A DNA stretch of 64,000 nt, from positions 1 through 64,000 of the forward strand of contig CALWUF010000010.1 in NCBI GenBank assembly GCA_944384655.1, given 5' to 3'. The position numbers and the translations under genes were made by a program. Below the pieces are notes generated by a model. The model was given only the letters and a program-made list of their open reading frames with translations, did no database searches and had not been told where the DNA came from. This document shows, in pieces, positions 16,958 through 26,457 of this stretch (position 1 is the first letter of the stretch; each line of letters starts with the position of its first letter). The DNA comes from an uncultured Butyricicoccus sp. (GTDB lineage Bacteria > Bacillota > Clostridia > Oscillospirales > Butyricicoccaceae).

Positions 16958-17938
16958 TCAAAATTGTAAAAATTCAGGAGATATAAGCAGAAAAAGTGCG
17001 CATAGAAATGCTGACAGACAAGCGTGCACACATTTGCCGCGTATGCAGTGAGACAGATCCAGACCATCTGCGGCGGCAGCGGTTTGAAACAGCACGGACA
17101 GTCCGCCGAAGGCACACAGGAATGAGACGGCGATCAGCCTGGCGGGTCGTGTTCCGGCAGATTCTGTCAATCCGGCAAGACCCTGCGTCAGCTCGACACA
17201 TCCGGTCAGCAGGCTGTATATGCCTGAAACAGACAGATCAAAGTGGCACAGCAGTGGTGTGAGGGCAGCGCACAGTGCGGATAGGATACCGGTCAGGCGC
17301 AGCAGGCACAGTATCACGGAGAAAAATAAGATGAAAGCTGAAATCATCAGGCAGGAACGTCCGGCAGCGGTGACCGATTGCACCAGACAGCGAAAAAATG
17401 GGAGTTGTTCTGATTGTTTGGAAGGATATACCATGGGCGGCGCCTGGTTTGGGCGCAGCAGGTATGCCGTGAGCAGCGCCGATACGATGTGCACGACATA
17501 TAAGAACAACCCGGCGCGCAGTGAGTGAAACAGTCCGCCGCCGCACATGCCGATGAGGAAGGCTGGACCGGTATTATTGCAGCAGGATGCGAGCGCAGAG
17601 GCGTCTTCCCTGGTACACAGCCCGGCGTGATACAATTCGGCGGACATACGTGCGCCGGCAGGATAACCGCCCAGAAAGCCGAGCACCAGCGCAGCCGCCC
17701 CGCAGCCCGGCAAATGGAAACAATGCCGCATGAACGGGGAAAGCAGGTAGCCCAGTTCTTGTGCCAGTCCGCAGGAAATCGCCAGCGAGCTGGCTGCAAA
17801 AAATGGGAATAAGGATGGAATCGCAGAAGTCAGGCACAGCGTAATGGCAGTGCGCACAGCATCCGCACAGTCTGTGGAATACCGGCAGAGCAGCGCGAGA
17901 AATAACATACAGCCTGTACAGACGCATATGTTTCGCAT
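16958..17938 (-). CDS. ylbJ: Sporulation integral membrane protein YlbJ
   Basis: 326-aa polytopic membrane protein with about eight hydrophobic segments and nucleoside-recognition-domain (Gate) features: GFLGGYPAGARM and the CNNTGPAFLIGMCGG segment are strong YlbJ marks. In Bacillus, ylbJ belongs to the sigma-E regulon and is needed for spore cortex formation. I start at 17938 with GAGGTGA 8 bases upstream; the frame extends to 18016 but without a ribosome site. It is divergent from the yqfC-yqfD pair, another sigma-E gene set, so this is a small sporulation locus. Confidence 0.92.
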   Translation of the reverse strand: MRNICVCTGCMLFLALLCRYSTDCADAVRTAITLCLTSAIPSLFPFFAASSLAISCGLAQELGYLLSPFMRHCFHLPGCGAAALVLGFLGGYPAGARMSAELYHAGLCTREDASALASCCNNTGPAFLIGMCGGGLFHSLRAGLFLYVVHIVSALLTAYLLRPNQAPPMVYPSKQSEQLPFFRCLVQSVTAAGRSCLMISAFILFFSVILCLLRLTGILSALCAALTPLLCHFDLSVSGIYSLLTGCVELTQGLAGLTESAGTRPARLIAVSFLCAFGGLSVLFQTAAAADGLDLSHCIRGKCVHACLSAFLCALFLLISPEFLQF

Positions 17939-18030
17939 GAATGCAATCACCTCGCATGGAAAAACAGCGGTATCATAGGAAATTCCTGATTCCATCCTAT
18001 CGAAACAAGGCAACAAACATGCTCATCCCG

Positions 18031-18038
18031 CATACAAA
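18031..18038 (+). promoter_or_regulatory. Sigma-E-like -10 element before yqfC
   Basis: CATACAAA, close to the sigma-E -10 consensus, lies 31 bases before the yqfC ATG. The expected -35 is poor, so confidence is low. Confidence 0.35.
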
Positions 18039-18068
18039 TTTTTGAACGGCGCCGAAGGGGGACAGAAT

Positions 18069-18314
18069 ATGCTGGAGCAAATGGTTCATACACATATAGG
18101 AGACCCTACGGTGGAAGTAGATGGAAATCGAAGTGTTGTGATTACCGGACGCTGTGCCATCACGCTGTACAGTGAAACAGAAATGCGCGTGCGATGTGGC
18201 GGGCTGACGGTGCGCATCAGTGGGGATGGGTTGGAGTTGTGTACACTGGATGAAGCAGAGATGTCCATTGTGGGATTGATTGCGGAAGTGGGCTTTTTGA
18301 CCGGAGAGAGGTGA
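18069..18314 (+). CDS. yqfC: Sporulation protein YqfC
   Basis: 81-aa protein of the YabP/YqfC family. It shows a short beta-rich domain with the segments VVITGRCAITLYSETEMRV and RISGDGL typical of the family. In Bacillus it is made in the mother cell under sigma-E with yqfD. The ATG at 18069 has AAGGGGG 8 bases upstream; an earlier in-frame start at 18042 lacks one. It is separated from yqfD by four bases. Confidence 0.88.
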   Translation: MLEQMVHTHIGDPTVEVDGNRSVVITGRCAITLYSETEMRVRCGGLTVRISGDGLELCTLDEAEMSIVGLIAEVGFLTGER

Positions 18315-18318
18315 GCGC

Positions 18319-19563
18319 ATGGTTTCGAGATGGATCCGTTTGTGCGGTGGCATATTGACTGTGCGTGTACGCGGCGCGGAACTGGAACGGTTTTTAAACC
18401 TGTGCACACAGGCGCGCATTCGCCTGCGCCGTATCGAGCGTATTGACATCGACGAACTGCATGCAGAAATTTCACTGTATGATTTCTATCGTCTGGCGCG
18501 GCTGAAAAAGCGCAAACGATGTCGCGTGCATATCCTGCGGCGGCGCGGTCTGCCATTTCTGCTGCACCGGATGCGGAGGCGTTACGCGTTGTGGGGCGGA
18601 CTGCTGCTTGTGTGCCTGGTGTGTTATCAGTTGGGAACGCGTATCTGGGTGATCGAGGCGGAGTTCCCGCAGGGTGTGGACGGCTATGCAGTGTTGGAAG
18701 AGCTGGACAATCTCGGCATTGGCATTGGCACGAAGTGTGCCGATATCGATGTGCACGCAGTCAAAGTGCATATGATGACAACGTTAGACGATCTGAAATT
18801 TTTTGCACTGAATGTTGATGGCAACATGTTGTTCATTGAAACCGCTGCGGCAACAGAAGCGCCGGAAGTGGATCAAAACAAAGGTGTGCGCAGTGTCGTT
18901 GCACTGCGCGACGGTGTGATAGATAAGATGATTGTCCGACGGGGTACGGCGAAATGTAAGCCGGGCGATGCCGTTTTGGCAGGTGATATTCTTGTTGATG
19001 CGCTTGTTGAACCAAAAGATGAACAGCAGAGTGAACTGGGAACGGCACAGCTTGTCGATGCCAATGCGGATATCTGGGCGACGACACGGTATGCCGTGAC
19101 GCGGAAAATGGCGTTGGAAGCGGAAAAAAAACACGAAACTGGCGCATCGAAAACAAGATATGCCATATGTTTTGGTAAAACACGGATAAATTTATATTTT
19201 GGCAGTAGTCTAATACAGGGCAATTGTGATAGAATAATATCGATTGAGACAGTAAAGCTCAACGACCATCTGGCGCTTCCGATTTCACTGTATCGAGAAA
19301 CCATTACACCCTATACGACAGAACCTGTGATACATGAAGCGGCGGATGTGCAGGCGCAATTGGAATATGGTGCACAACGTGCGGTTGAAGCGCAGATGGT
19401 AGAAGGCAGTGTATCCTCCATGCAGGCGGATGTCAGTGAAGAAAATGGAGCGGCAATCCTGCGCGCCACGGTCTGGTGTTATGAACAGATCGCGGAAAGC
19501 GTAGAGGACGGCAGGACAGATGCCGATCTGCCTCAAAAGACGGAACAAACAGATGAATCATAA
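18319..19563 (+). CDS. yqfD: Sporulation protein YqfD
   Basis: 414-aa protein of the YqfD family, with a cytoplasmic N-terminal region, one clear membrane helix at about residues 92-108 (LWGGLLLVCLVCYQLG) and a large outer domain. It is required for efficient sporulation in Bacillus, downstream of yqfC and next to phoH. GAGAGG lies before the ATG. The gene ends in an acidic tail and is 35 bases from phoH, so the run may be one operon. Confidence 0.9.
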   Translation: MVSRWIRLCGGILTVRVRGAELERFLNLCTQARIRLRRIERIDIDELHAEISLYDFYRLARLKKRKRCRVHILRRRGLPFLLHRMRRRYALWGGLLLVCLVCYQLGTRIWVIEAEFPQGVDGYAVLEELDNLGIGIGTKCADIDVHAVKVHMMTTLDDLKFFALNVDGNMLFIETAAATEAPEVDQNKGVRSVVALRDGVIDKMIVRRGTAKCKPGDAVLAGDILVDALVEPKDEQQSELGTAQLVDANADIWATTRYAVTRKMALEAEKKHETGASKTRYAICFGKTRINLYFGSSLIQGNCDRIISIETVKLNDHLALPISLYRETITPYTTEPVIHEAADVQAQLEYGAQRAVEAQMVEGSVSSMQADVSEENGAAILRATVWCYEQIAESVEDGRTDADLPQKTEQTDES

Positions 19564-19598
19564 ACAGATGTTCAAACACAAGGAGAGCGAAAACATAT

Positions 19599-20609
19599 AT
19601 GGCAGAAATGACCATGCATATCGATGCGATTGACCTGATTATGGGCATTTTCGGCGCATTCGATGAAAATATGAAGGTGCTGGAAAAAGAATTGGATGTG
19701 ACAGTGCTCAGCCGGGAAACCGAACTGAAAGTCACTGGCACAGATGCGGGCAATGTTGAGCTGGCGATGAAAACCATTCAATCGCTGATGCAATTGGCGG
19801 AACGCGGAGAGAGCATTGGCACGCAGACCGTACAGTATGCCCTCGGACTGGTGCGCGACGGACGGCAAAACCAGCTCTCAGAAATCGGCAAAGATGTGGT
19901 GTGCATCACGGCGAGGGGCAAGCCGATCAAGGCGAAAACATTGGGACAAAAGCGGTATATGGACGCCATGCGCACACATACCATTACCATTGGCATCGGT
20001 CCCGCCGGCACGGGTAAGACCTATCTTGCCGTTGCGGCAGCGGTTGCGGCATTCCGTGACAAACAGGTCAGCCGCATTATCCTGACGCGTCCCGCGGTCG
20101 AGGCCGGAGAAAAGCTGGGATTCCTGCCGGGCGATTTGCAGAGCAAGGTTGACCCGTACCTGCGCCCACTGTACGATGGATTGTTTGATATGATGGGTGC
20201 AGAGACGTTTAATAAATTGCTGGAGCGCGGCAGCATTGAAGTCGCGCCGCTGGCATATATGCGCGGACGCACATTGGATGATTCTTTTATCATCCTTGAT
20301 GAGGCGCAGAATACTACGCCAGAGCAGATGAAAATGTTTTTGACCCGCATTGGCTTCGGCTCAAAAGCGGTTGTCACAGGCGATATCACACAGATTGACC
20401 TGCCGGGCGACCGCGTGAGCGGTTTGAAAGAAGCCGTCAAGGTGCTGAAAAATGTGGAAGATATTGCCCAGTGTCAGTTGACAGACCGGGATGTAGTGCG
20501 TCATGAGCTGGTACAGCGTATTGTTCGCGCCTATGAAAAATATGAGCAGCAGAAGGTCATGCGGCAGGCGAAAGAAGCGCAAAAGCGCCGACCGTCTGCA
20601 AGAAAGTGA
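19599..20609 (+). CDS. phoH: PhoH-family ATPase
   Basis: 336-aa protein with an N-terminal KH-like region and a C-terminal PhoH P-loop domain. Walker A is GPAGTGKT, with FIILDEAQN as Walker B. PhoH/PhoL proteins bind RNA and hydrolyse ATP; in Bacillus-type clusters they sit next to ybeY, which matures rRNA. AAGGAG precedes the ATG. It is followed by ybeY with an 8-base gap and so is likely co-transcribed. Confidence 0.95.
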   Translation: MAEMTMHIDAIDLIMGIFGAFDENMKVLEKELDVTVLSRETELKVTGTDAGNVELAMKTIQSLMQLAERGESIGTQTVQYALGLVRDGRQNQLSEIGKDVVCITARGKPIKAKTLGQKRYMDAMRTHTITIGIGPAGTGKTYLAVAAAVAAFRDKQVSRIILTRPAVEAGEKLGFLPGDLQSKVDPYLRPLYDGLFDMMGAETFNKLLERGSIEVAPLAYMRGRTLDDSFIILDEAQNTTPEQMKMFLTRIGFGSKAVVTGDITQIDLPGDRVSGLKEAVKVLKNVEDIAQCQLTDRDVVRHELVQRIVRAYEKYEQQKVMRQAKEAQKRRPSARK

Positions 20610-20617
20610 GGGACAAC

Positions 20618-21121
20618 ATGGAACATCGCATTCGCATCACCCCCGAGGTGGAAGTGGACGAGCTGGAGACCGTCAGCGCATTGATTCAACGCTGTGCAAA
20701 GGCTGCGTTTGAAATGGAGCATGCACCGGAGGGGTGTTTTGTCGATGTGACCCTTGTGGATGGAGAGACCATCCGTGAGATCAACCGCGAGAATCGCGGC
20801 AAGGACGCGGTTACGGATGTGTTGTCGTTTCCCATGTTGGAATTTTTCAATGGCGAATGGCCGGAGGATGTGGAAACGGAACGCAATCCGGAGGATGGCT
20901 CGTTGTTTCTCGGTGATATGATTTTGAATTACGACCGCGCTGTCGAACAGGCGGCGGAATATGGGCACAGTGTTGAGCGGGAATGCGGGTTTCTGACGGT
21001 ACATTCCATGTTGCATCTGCTGGGATACGATCATGAGCGCAGCGAAGAAGACCGTCGGATTCAGCGCACACAGGAAGAATGTGTGTTGTCATCAATGGGG
21101 TTGGTTCGCGATGCGGATTGA
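20618..21121 (+). CDS. ybeY: Endoribonuclease YbeY
   Basis: 167-aa metal-dependent endoribonuclease that acts in 16S rRNA 3'-end maturation and ribosome quality control. The zinc site HSMLHLLGYDH (HxxxHxxxxxH) is intact, and TDVLSFPM is another YbeY signature. The ATG at 20618 has GAGGG just upstream; an upstream in-frame Met at 20606 overlaps phoH. The 3' end overlaps dgkA by 11 bases. Confidence 0.95.
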   Translation: MEHRIRITPEVEVDELETVSALIQRCAKAAFEMEHAPEGCFVDVTLVDGETIREINRENRGKDAVTDVLSFPMLEFFNGEWPEDVETERNPEDGSLFLGDMILNYDRAVEQAAEYGHSVERECGFLTVHSMLHLLGYDHERSEEDRRIQRTQEECVLSSMGLVRDAD

Positions 21122-21584
21122 TGTGAAGGGTTTGCGTCACTCGTTTCGATGGGCGGCGCGAGGCGTATGTATTGCTCTGCGCGAGCGCAATTTCCGCATT
21201 CATCTGACTGCGGCATGCTATGTCACTGCCGCTGGATTTTTGGCAGATCTGAGCCATGCAGAAATAGCTGTATTGTGCCTTTGTTTTGGATTGGTGACGG
21301 CGGTGGAATTGATCAACACCGCAATCGAGACGCTGTGTGACCGCATAACCAAACAATATGACCCGTTGATCCGCGACGCAAAAGATGTTGCCGCAGGTGC
21401 AGTGCTGATGACTGCATTGTTCAGCACAGCGGTCGCCCTGGTATTGTTTGCGCATCCTGCGCCCATCCGCGCCATACTTACCAAATTGACGCAGCATATT
21501 TGGATTGACGCATTGTTGCTCGCGTCCATTCCGGTTGCTGTTGCATTTGTTTTTGCAGTAGAACAAAAGGGAGAACCCAAATGA
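21111..21584 (+). CDS. dgkA: Diacylglycerol/undecaprenol kinase
   Basis: 157-aa membrane kinase of the DgkA family, which in Gram-positives phosphorylates undecaprenol to recycle the cell-wall lipid carrier. Three hydrophobic helices and the conserved ELINTAIETLCDR and DAKDVAAGAV motifs (with the catalytic Glu and metal-binding Asp) are present. A further hydrophobic helix lies at the C-terminus. The start at 21111 lies 11 bases inside ybeY, implying translational coupling, and the stop overlaps the era start in ATGA. Confidence 0.92.
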   Translation: MRIDVKGLRHSFRWAARGVCIALRERNFRIHLTAACYVTAAGFLADLSHAEIAVLCLCFGLVTAVELINTAIETLCDRITKQYDPLIRDAKDVAAGAVLMTALFSTAVALVLFAHPAPIRAILTKLTQHIWIDALLLASIPVAVAFVFAVEQKGEPK

Positions 21585-22477
21585 GTGTAACAAAAAGTGC
21601 AATTATATCCATTGTTGGCAAGCCGAATGTGGGAAAATCGACCCTGCTCAACCAACTGGTCGGCGCAAAAATTGCCATCGTATCCAACAAACCGCAGACG
21701 ACGCGCACACGCATCACAGGTGTGCTGACAAAGGACGATTGCCAATATGTTTTTTTGGACACGCCTGGTCTGCACAAACCGCGTTCACGCCTGGGTGACT
21801 ACATGGTAAAAGTCGTCAATGACACGGTGACGGATGTAGATATTGCCGCGCTGGTGGTTGACCCGGTGCCGCGCATCGGACCGGCAGAACAGGAACTGAT
21901 TGCCCGTATGAAGCAGTATCACATGCCATCGGTGTTGATTATCAATAAAATTGACACGGTAAAAAACGAAGAGTTGCTTGCAGTGATTGCCGCGTATTCG
22001 CAGGCGCATGGATGGGATGCTGTTGTCCCGCTGTCTGCAAAGACGGGTGAAAATTGTGATATTCTGTTTGAAGAATTTTCCAAGTTTGCGTTGGAAGGTC
22101 CACAGTTGTTCCCGGATGATATGCTATGTGATCAACCGGAACGTCAGCTTGTTGCGGAAATTGTCCGGGAGAAGATGCTCGGTTTACTTGACCGGGAGGT
22201 ACCGCACGGTACGGCAGTCGCGGTGGAACGCATGCATGAACGCGAGGATGGATTGATTGAAATCAGTGCGACTATTTATTGTGAAAAGAAAAGTCACAAG
22301 GGGATCATTATCGGCAAAAGCGGGTCTATGCTCAAAAAGATCGGCGCACAGGCGCGTGCAGATATAGAAGAACTGTTGGATACGCGTGTATTTCTGGAAT
22401 TGTGGGTCAAGGTAAAAGAAGATTGGCGCAACAATCAGTATCAAATGCGCAACTTTGGCTATGAGAGCGAATCATGA
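21581..22477 (+). CDS. era: GTPase Era
   Basis: 298-aa ribosome-assembly GTPase. G1 GKPNVGKS, G3 DTPGLHKP and G4 NKID are intact, and the C-terminal KH domain contains HKGIIIGKSGSMLKKIG. Era binds the 3' end of 16S rRNA and couples 30S assembly to growth. The start overlaps the dgkA stop by four bases. It is followed by recO after 22 bases, an arrangement common in Firmicutes. Confidence 0.97.
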   Translation: MSVTKSAIISIVGKPNVGKSTLLNQLVGAKIAIVSNKPQTTRTRITGVLTKDDCQYVFLDTPGLHKPRSRLGDYMVKVVNDTVTDVDIAALVVDPVPRIGPAEQELIARMKQYHMPSVLIINKIDTVKNEELLAVIAAYSQAHGWDAVVPLSAKTGENCDILFEEFSKFALEGPQLFPDDMLCDQPERQLVAEIVREKMLGLLDREVPHGTAVAVERMHEREDGLIEISATIYCEKKSHKGIIIGKSGSMLKKIGAQARADIEELLDTRVFLELWVKVKEDWRNNQYQMRNFGYESES

Positions 22478-22499
22478 TTGAGGACGAAAGGACAACGAC

Positions 22500-23282
22500 A
22501 TGGCACACATTGCGGTGAAAGGATTGGTGATCCGCGAAACGGATTTTGGGGAAGCGGATCGTTATATCACCGTATTGACCGCTGAATTGGGTAAAATTGA
22601 GGTGTTGTGCCGTGGCATCCGGCGCAAAAAGGGACGATTGGCAAACGCAGTCGGATTGTTCTGCTACAGTGAATTTACGTTGTTTTCCGGCAGGAAGTAT
22701 ACGCTCAGTCATGCGGAGATCGATACGCAGTTTTGGGGCATTACAGGAAATATTGAACAGTATGCATTGTGCTGTTATTTTGCAGAATTGGCGAATATAG
22801 CGGCGGATGCGGATGATGGCGTCAGCGATTTGCTGCCGATGTTTTTGCGTGCGCTGTATGCGCTCGACCGGCAAAAGCGGTCGGTTCAAATTGTGAAAGC
22901 GGCCTTTGAACTGCGGCTTGCATCCGAATGGGGATATACGCCTGATTTGACTGGATGCGCCGTATGTGGGAAACCTGCCTGTGATGCATGGTCATTCCTG
23001 TTGGAAAATGGTGCGCTCATGTGCCAGGGCTGCCGGAAGCGTGTCGGCGGAACGTATTATGATGTGCCGCAGGGCGTGTTGGATGCCATGCGGTATATCC
23101 TCTCCTGTGACGGCAAAAAGCTGTTTGCATTTTCCGTGAATGCGCAGACAGCAAAACAACTCGGGATGATTTGTGAGCGGTACCTGTTGTATCATCTGGA
23201 TATTCATTGTACCACATTGGATTTTTATCATTCCCTTTTCTGTCAGACAGATGTCATGCCAAAAGGAGATTCAAAACAATGA
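22500..23282 (+). CDS. recO: DNA repair protein RecO
   Basis: 260-aa recombination mediator that anneals strands and loads RecA with RecR. The N-terminal OB fold (about 1-80), helical domain and a Cys4 zinc finger (CAVCGK and CQGC, about residues 157-180) are all visible, as in clostridial RecO. Its stop overlaps the next gene in ATGA. A GAGGACGAAAGGA-type purine stretch precedes the ATG. Confidence 0.93.
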   Translation: MAHIAVKGLVIRETDFGEADRYITVLTAELGKIEVLCRGIRRKKGRLANAVGLFCYSEFTLFSGRKYTLSHAEIDTQFWGITGNIEQYALCCYFAELANIAADADDGVSDLLPMFLRALYALDRQKRSVQIVKAAFELRLASEWGYTPDLTGCAVCGKPACDAWSFLLENGALMCQGCRKRVGGTYYDVPQGVLDAMRYILSCDGKKLFAFSVNAQTAKQLGMICERYLLYHLDIHCTTLDFYHSLFCQTDVMPKGDSKQ

Positions 23283-23758
23283 AAACAGAATATCGCACTC
23301 GATTGCATTGGGTGTTGGAGATTGGGGCATGGCTGATGGTGCCGATCTGCTTGCTGATCGCAGTGTATGGCATATATGCGCTGCCGGAACGGATTGCAAC
23401 ACATTTTAGCCTCCATGGAATCCCTGACGGTTATGGTTCTTCCAAAACATTACTGCTTATTCCGATTCTGATGGTTCCCTGCCTTGGCATTATCAGTTTG
23501 GTTGCACATGTTGTCAATCCCTCATACTGGAATATCCCGTTTGTTGTGAAAGAAGAACGGAAAGCCTGTGTATATGCAGATATTCTGACCATGCTGCATG
23601 CAGTTGAGTTGGAATTCGCAGTATTTATGCTATACATGCAAATGATACTGTATCATCAGAGGGGTACAGGGATTGTTTTGGCTTCTGCGATACTGACAAT
23701 TGCGTTGGCAGCCACGATCCTTGGGTTATGCCTGCGCGCATACCGGCATAACCGGTAA
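23279..23758 (+). CDS. DUF1648 small membrane protein
   Basis: 159-aa protein with four hydrophobic segments and the DUF1648 signature LPERIATHFSLHGIPDGYG near residues 30-50. This domain occurs in SdpI-like and other membrane proteins of Firmicutes; the function of short versions is unknown. The ATG at 23279 follows AAAAGGAG and overlaps the recO stop, so it is co-expressed with recO. Confidence 0.75.
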   Translation: MKTEYRTRLHWVLEIGAWLMVPICLLIAVYGIYALPERIATHFSLHGIPDGYGSSKTLLLIPILMVPCLGIISLVAHVVNPSYWNIPFVVKEERKACVYADILTMLHAVELEFAVFMLYMQMILYHQRGTGIVLASAILTIALAATILGLCLRAYRHNR

Positions 23759-23802
23759 TTGACGTCCTGAACGGACAATGATGTTTGGAGTTCATTATAG
23801 TT

Positions 23803-26199
23803 ATGAGTAAATTATCAGAAAAAAGCCTGAAAATATTGGAATATTATACCATCCTCGACATGCTGGCAGAGCACTGTGTCAGCCGGAAGGCAAAACAGGA
23901 GGCAAAGGCGCTGCGGCCATTGCATGACGCCGAGGATGTGCGTGAGCTGTTGACGCAGACGGATGACGCAAAGCGTTTGATGACGACGGGGGGTGCACCC
24001 GCGTTTGGCGGCATTCGTGATGTATCCGCTGCGCTCAGCCGGGCGGACATGGGCGGCGTGTTGTCCACGCGTGAGCTGCTGGATGTGGCATCGTTGCTGC
24101 ATGCGGCAAACCAGGTGCGAAAATATGGTGCGGAACAGCAGGACAACGGTCTGAAAACGACGTTGGATCCATATTTTTCTCGCATTAACAGCAACAAGTA
24201 TCTGGAAGAAAAGATCAACCGTGCGATCATCAGTGAAGAGGAAATTGCGGATGCAGCATCGACAACGCTTGCCAACCTGCGCCGCCAGATGCGTGCGCAG
24301 CATGTGCGTGTCCGTGAGACATTGAACCATTTTGTCTCATCTCCGACGTATTCCAAATACTTGCAGGAGAGCTTGATTACACAGCGTGACGGTCGCTTTG
24401 TCATTCCGGTCAAGAGTGAACATCGCGGTGATATCCCGGGCATGGTACATGATGTGTCGTCTTCTGGCGCGACATTGTTCATTGAGCCGGCGCAGGTCGT
24501 CGATGCGAACAATCAGCTCAAAATTTTGCTGGGAAAGGAAAAAGCGGAAATTGAGCGTATTCTTGCCGAATTGACCGCAGATGTCGCAGATTTTTCCGAT
24601 GCCATTGCGTCGGATTATGACGTGTTGTGTACGTTGGATTTTATTTTTGCAAAAGCGCGGTTTTCCTTTGCACTCAATGCATGCGCACCGAAAATCAGTG
24701 AAAAAACACAAGTCAGCTTGTTGCGTGCACGCCATCCGCTGCTTGATCAGAAAAAGGCAGTGCCCATTGACATTGCGCTCGGCGGCGAATATGATACACT
24801 GGTTATCACAGGTCCCAACACGGGCGGCAAGACTGTCAGCCTCAAGACACTCGGTCTGCTGAGCCTGATGGCGGCATCCGGTCTGCATATCCCGGCAAAT
24901 GAAGAGAGTTCGGTGTGTCTGTTTGAGAATATCTATGCCGATATCGGTGACGAACAATCCATCGAACAGTCGTTGTCTACATTCTCGGCACATATGAAAA
25001 ATATTGTTGCAATCATGGATAAATGTGGTCCGGACGATTTGATTTTGTTTGATGAGCTGGGCGCAGGCACGGATCCGGAGGAGGGTGCGGCGCTTGCCGT
25101 GGCCATCATTGAGTATGGACGCAAAATGTGTTCGCTTGTCGCGGCAACAACACATTATTCTGAGCTGAAAGTGTTTGCTTTGACGACAGAAGGCGTTGAA
25201 AATGCATCGTGTGAGTTCGATGTGCGCACACTCCAACCGACGTATCATTTGTTGACTGGTGTGCCGGGCAAATCGAATGCATTTGCAATTTCCAAACGGC
25301 TTGGTTTGCCGCCGGTTATTATTGACCGCGCAAAGGAACAGATGTCTGCGGAAAATCAACGGTTTGAAGATGTGTTGGAAACGTTGGAGCGTGAACGGCA
25401 TCAGCTTCAAAAGCAGCGTGAAGACGCCGATCGGCTGCGCCGGACTGCACAATCGGAAAAGGACAAGGCAATTACGCTCAAAGGGCGCGCGGAAGATGAA
25501 ACCGATGCGATTTTAGAAAAGGCACGCGACCAGGCGGAGCGTATTTTGCGGGAAGCGCGTATGGCGTCCGAGACCGTCTTTGCTCAGTTGGATGAAATGA
25601 AGAAAAAGGCGGAGACCAATGCTGCGGATCAGAATCTGGCTGCCGCCCGTGCTGCCCTGCGCAGTACATTGGGACAGGCGGAGAAAAAAACCATGCGTCG
25701 GGAGAAAAAGACTGTCGAACCGGACAGTATGCGTCCGCTCAAGGTGGGGGATACCGTTCATTTGCTCAACGTCGGTGTCGATGGCGTTGTACTTAAACCG
25801 GAGGACAAGGATGGCACGGTTTATGTACAGGCAGGTATTCTCAAAGTCAATGTGCCGCTCAATGAACTGCGCCTTGTGGAGAAGCAGAAACCGGCAAAGT
25901 CAAAAGCTGTTTATCGTGCGCCGACAGGCGGTATGCGAGAAGTGAGGCGTGCAAACGCAAAAAGTGAGCTGGATGTGCGCGGTATGATGGTGGAAGAGGC
26001 ATTGATAGAAGTTGACCGTTATTTGTCCGATTGCTTGATGTCACATCTTGACCTGGTGACGATCATCCACGGCAAAGGAACGGGTGCGCTGCGCACTGCG
26101 ATTCAGCAGCATCTGAAACATGACAAGCATGTCAAGTCGGTGCGCAATGGACGCTATGGGGAAGGTGATCTGGGCGTTACCATTGTCGAATTAAAATAG
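23803..26199 (+). CDS. mutS2: Endonuclease MutS2
   Basis: 798-aa MutS paralogue implicated in suppressing homologous recombination and in ribosome collision rescue. Core ATPase motifs GPNTGGKT (Walker A) and LILFDELGAGTDPEE (Walker B) are intact. A coiled-coil and KOW-like region follows, and a C-terminal Smr domain (about 727-798) contains LDVRGM and the HGKGTG motif. I start at ATG 23803; GGAG lies rather far upstream (13 bases), and a TTG at 23785 is the alternative. Confidence 0.95.
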   Translation: MSKLSEKSLKILEYYTILDMLAEHCVSRKAKQEAKALRPLHDAEDVRELLTQTDDAKRLMTTGGAPAFGGIRDVSAALSRADMGGVLSTRELLDVASLLHAANQVRKYGAEQQDNGLKTTLDPYFSRINSNKYLEEKINRAIISEEEIADAASTTLANLRRQMRAQHVRVRETLNHFVSSPTYSKYLQESLITQRDGRFVIPVKSEHRGDIPGMVHDVSSSGATLFIEPAQVVDANNQLKILLGKEKAEIERILAELTADVADFSDAIASDYDVLCTLDFIFAKARFSFALNACAPKISEKTQVSLLRARHPLLDQKKAVPIDIALGGEYDTLVITGPNTGGKTVSLKTLGLLSLMAASGLHIPANEESSVCLFENIYADIGDEQSIEQSLSTFSAHMKNIVAIMDKCGPDDLILFDELGAGTDPEEGAALAVAIIEYGRKMCSLVAATTHYSELKVFALTTEGVENASCEFDVRTLQPTYHLLTGVPGKSNAFAISKRLGLPPVIIDRAKEQMSAENQRFEDVLETLERERHQLQKQREDADRLRRTAQSEKDKAITLKGRAEDETDAILEKARDQAERILREARMASETVFAQLDEMKKKAETNAADQNLAAARAALRSTLGQAEKKTMRREKKTVEPDSMRPLKVGDTVHLLNVGVDGVVLKPEDKDGTVYVQAGILKVNVPLNELRLVEKQKPAKSKAVYRAPTGGMREVRRANAKSELDVRGMMVEEALIEVDRYLSDCLMSHLDLVTIIHGKGTGALRTAIQQHLKHDKHVKSVRNGRYGEGDLGVTIVELK

Positions 26200-26333
26200 T
26201 GGTTGGCATAAAAACTAAAAATTTGCCGCGAATTGTGCAATTTTATGTAGATTTGCCCTGTTATTTCATATAGAAGCGTGTAAGCGCCTACAAATTCCGG
26301 CAGGAAAATGCCCTCTTTTGGTACAAAAGCATA

Positions 26334-26362
26334 TTGACGAAACGAAAAAAAACAGGTATTCT
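26334..26362 (+). promoter_or_regulatory. Promoter of the HPr-like gene
   Basis: TTGACG (26334-26339), 17-base spacer, TATTCT (26357-26362), in the 258-base gap after mutS2. The leader is about 90 nt. Confidence 0.6.
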
Positions 26363-26457
26363 ATATATAATCTGTTATTGGTTTCGCACCGATACAATCT
26401 TGTATAGTGTTTGTGTAGGTTTAGTTTTAATTTTGTTTTTATAGGAGCGATGTTGAA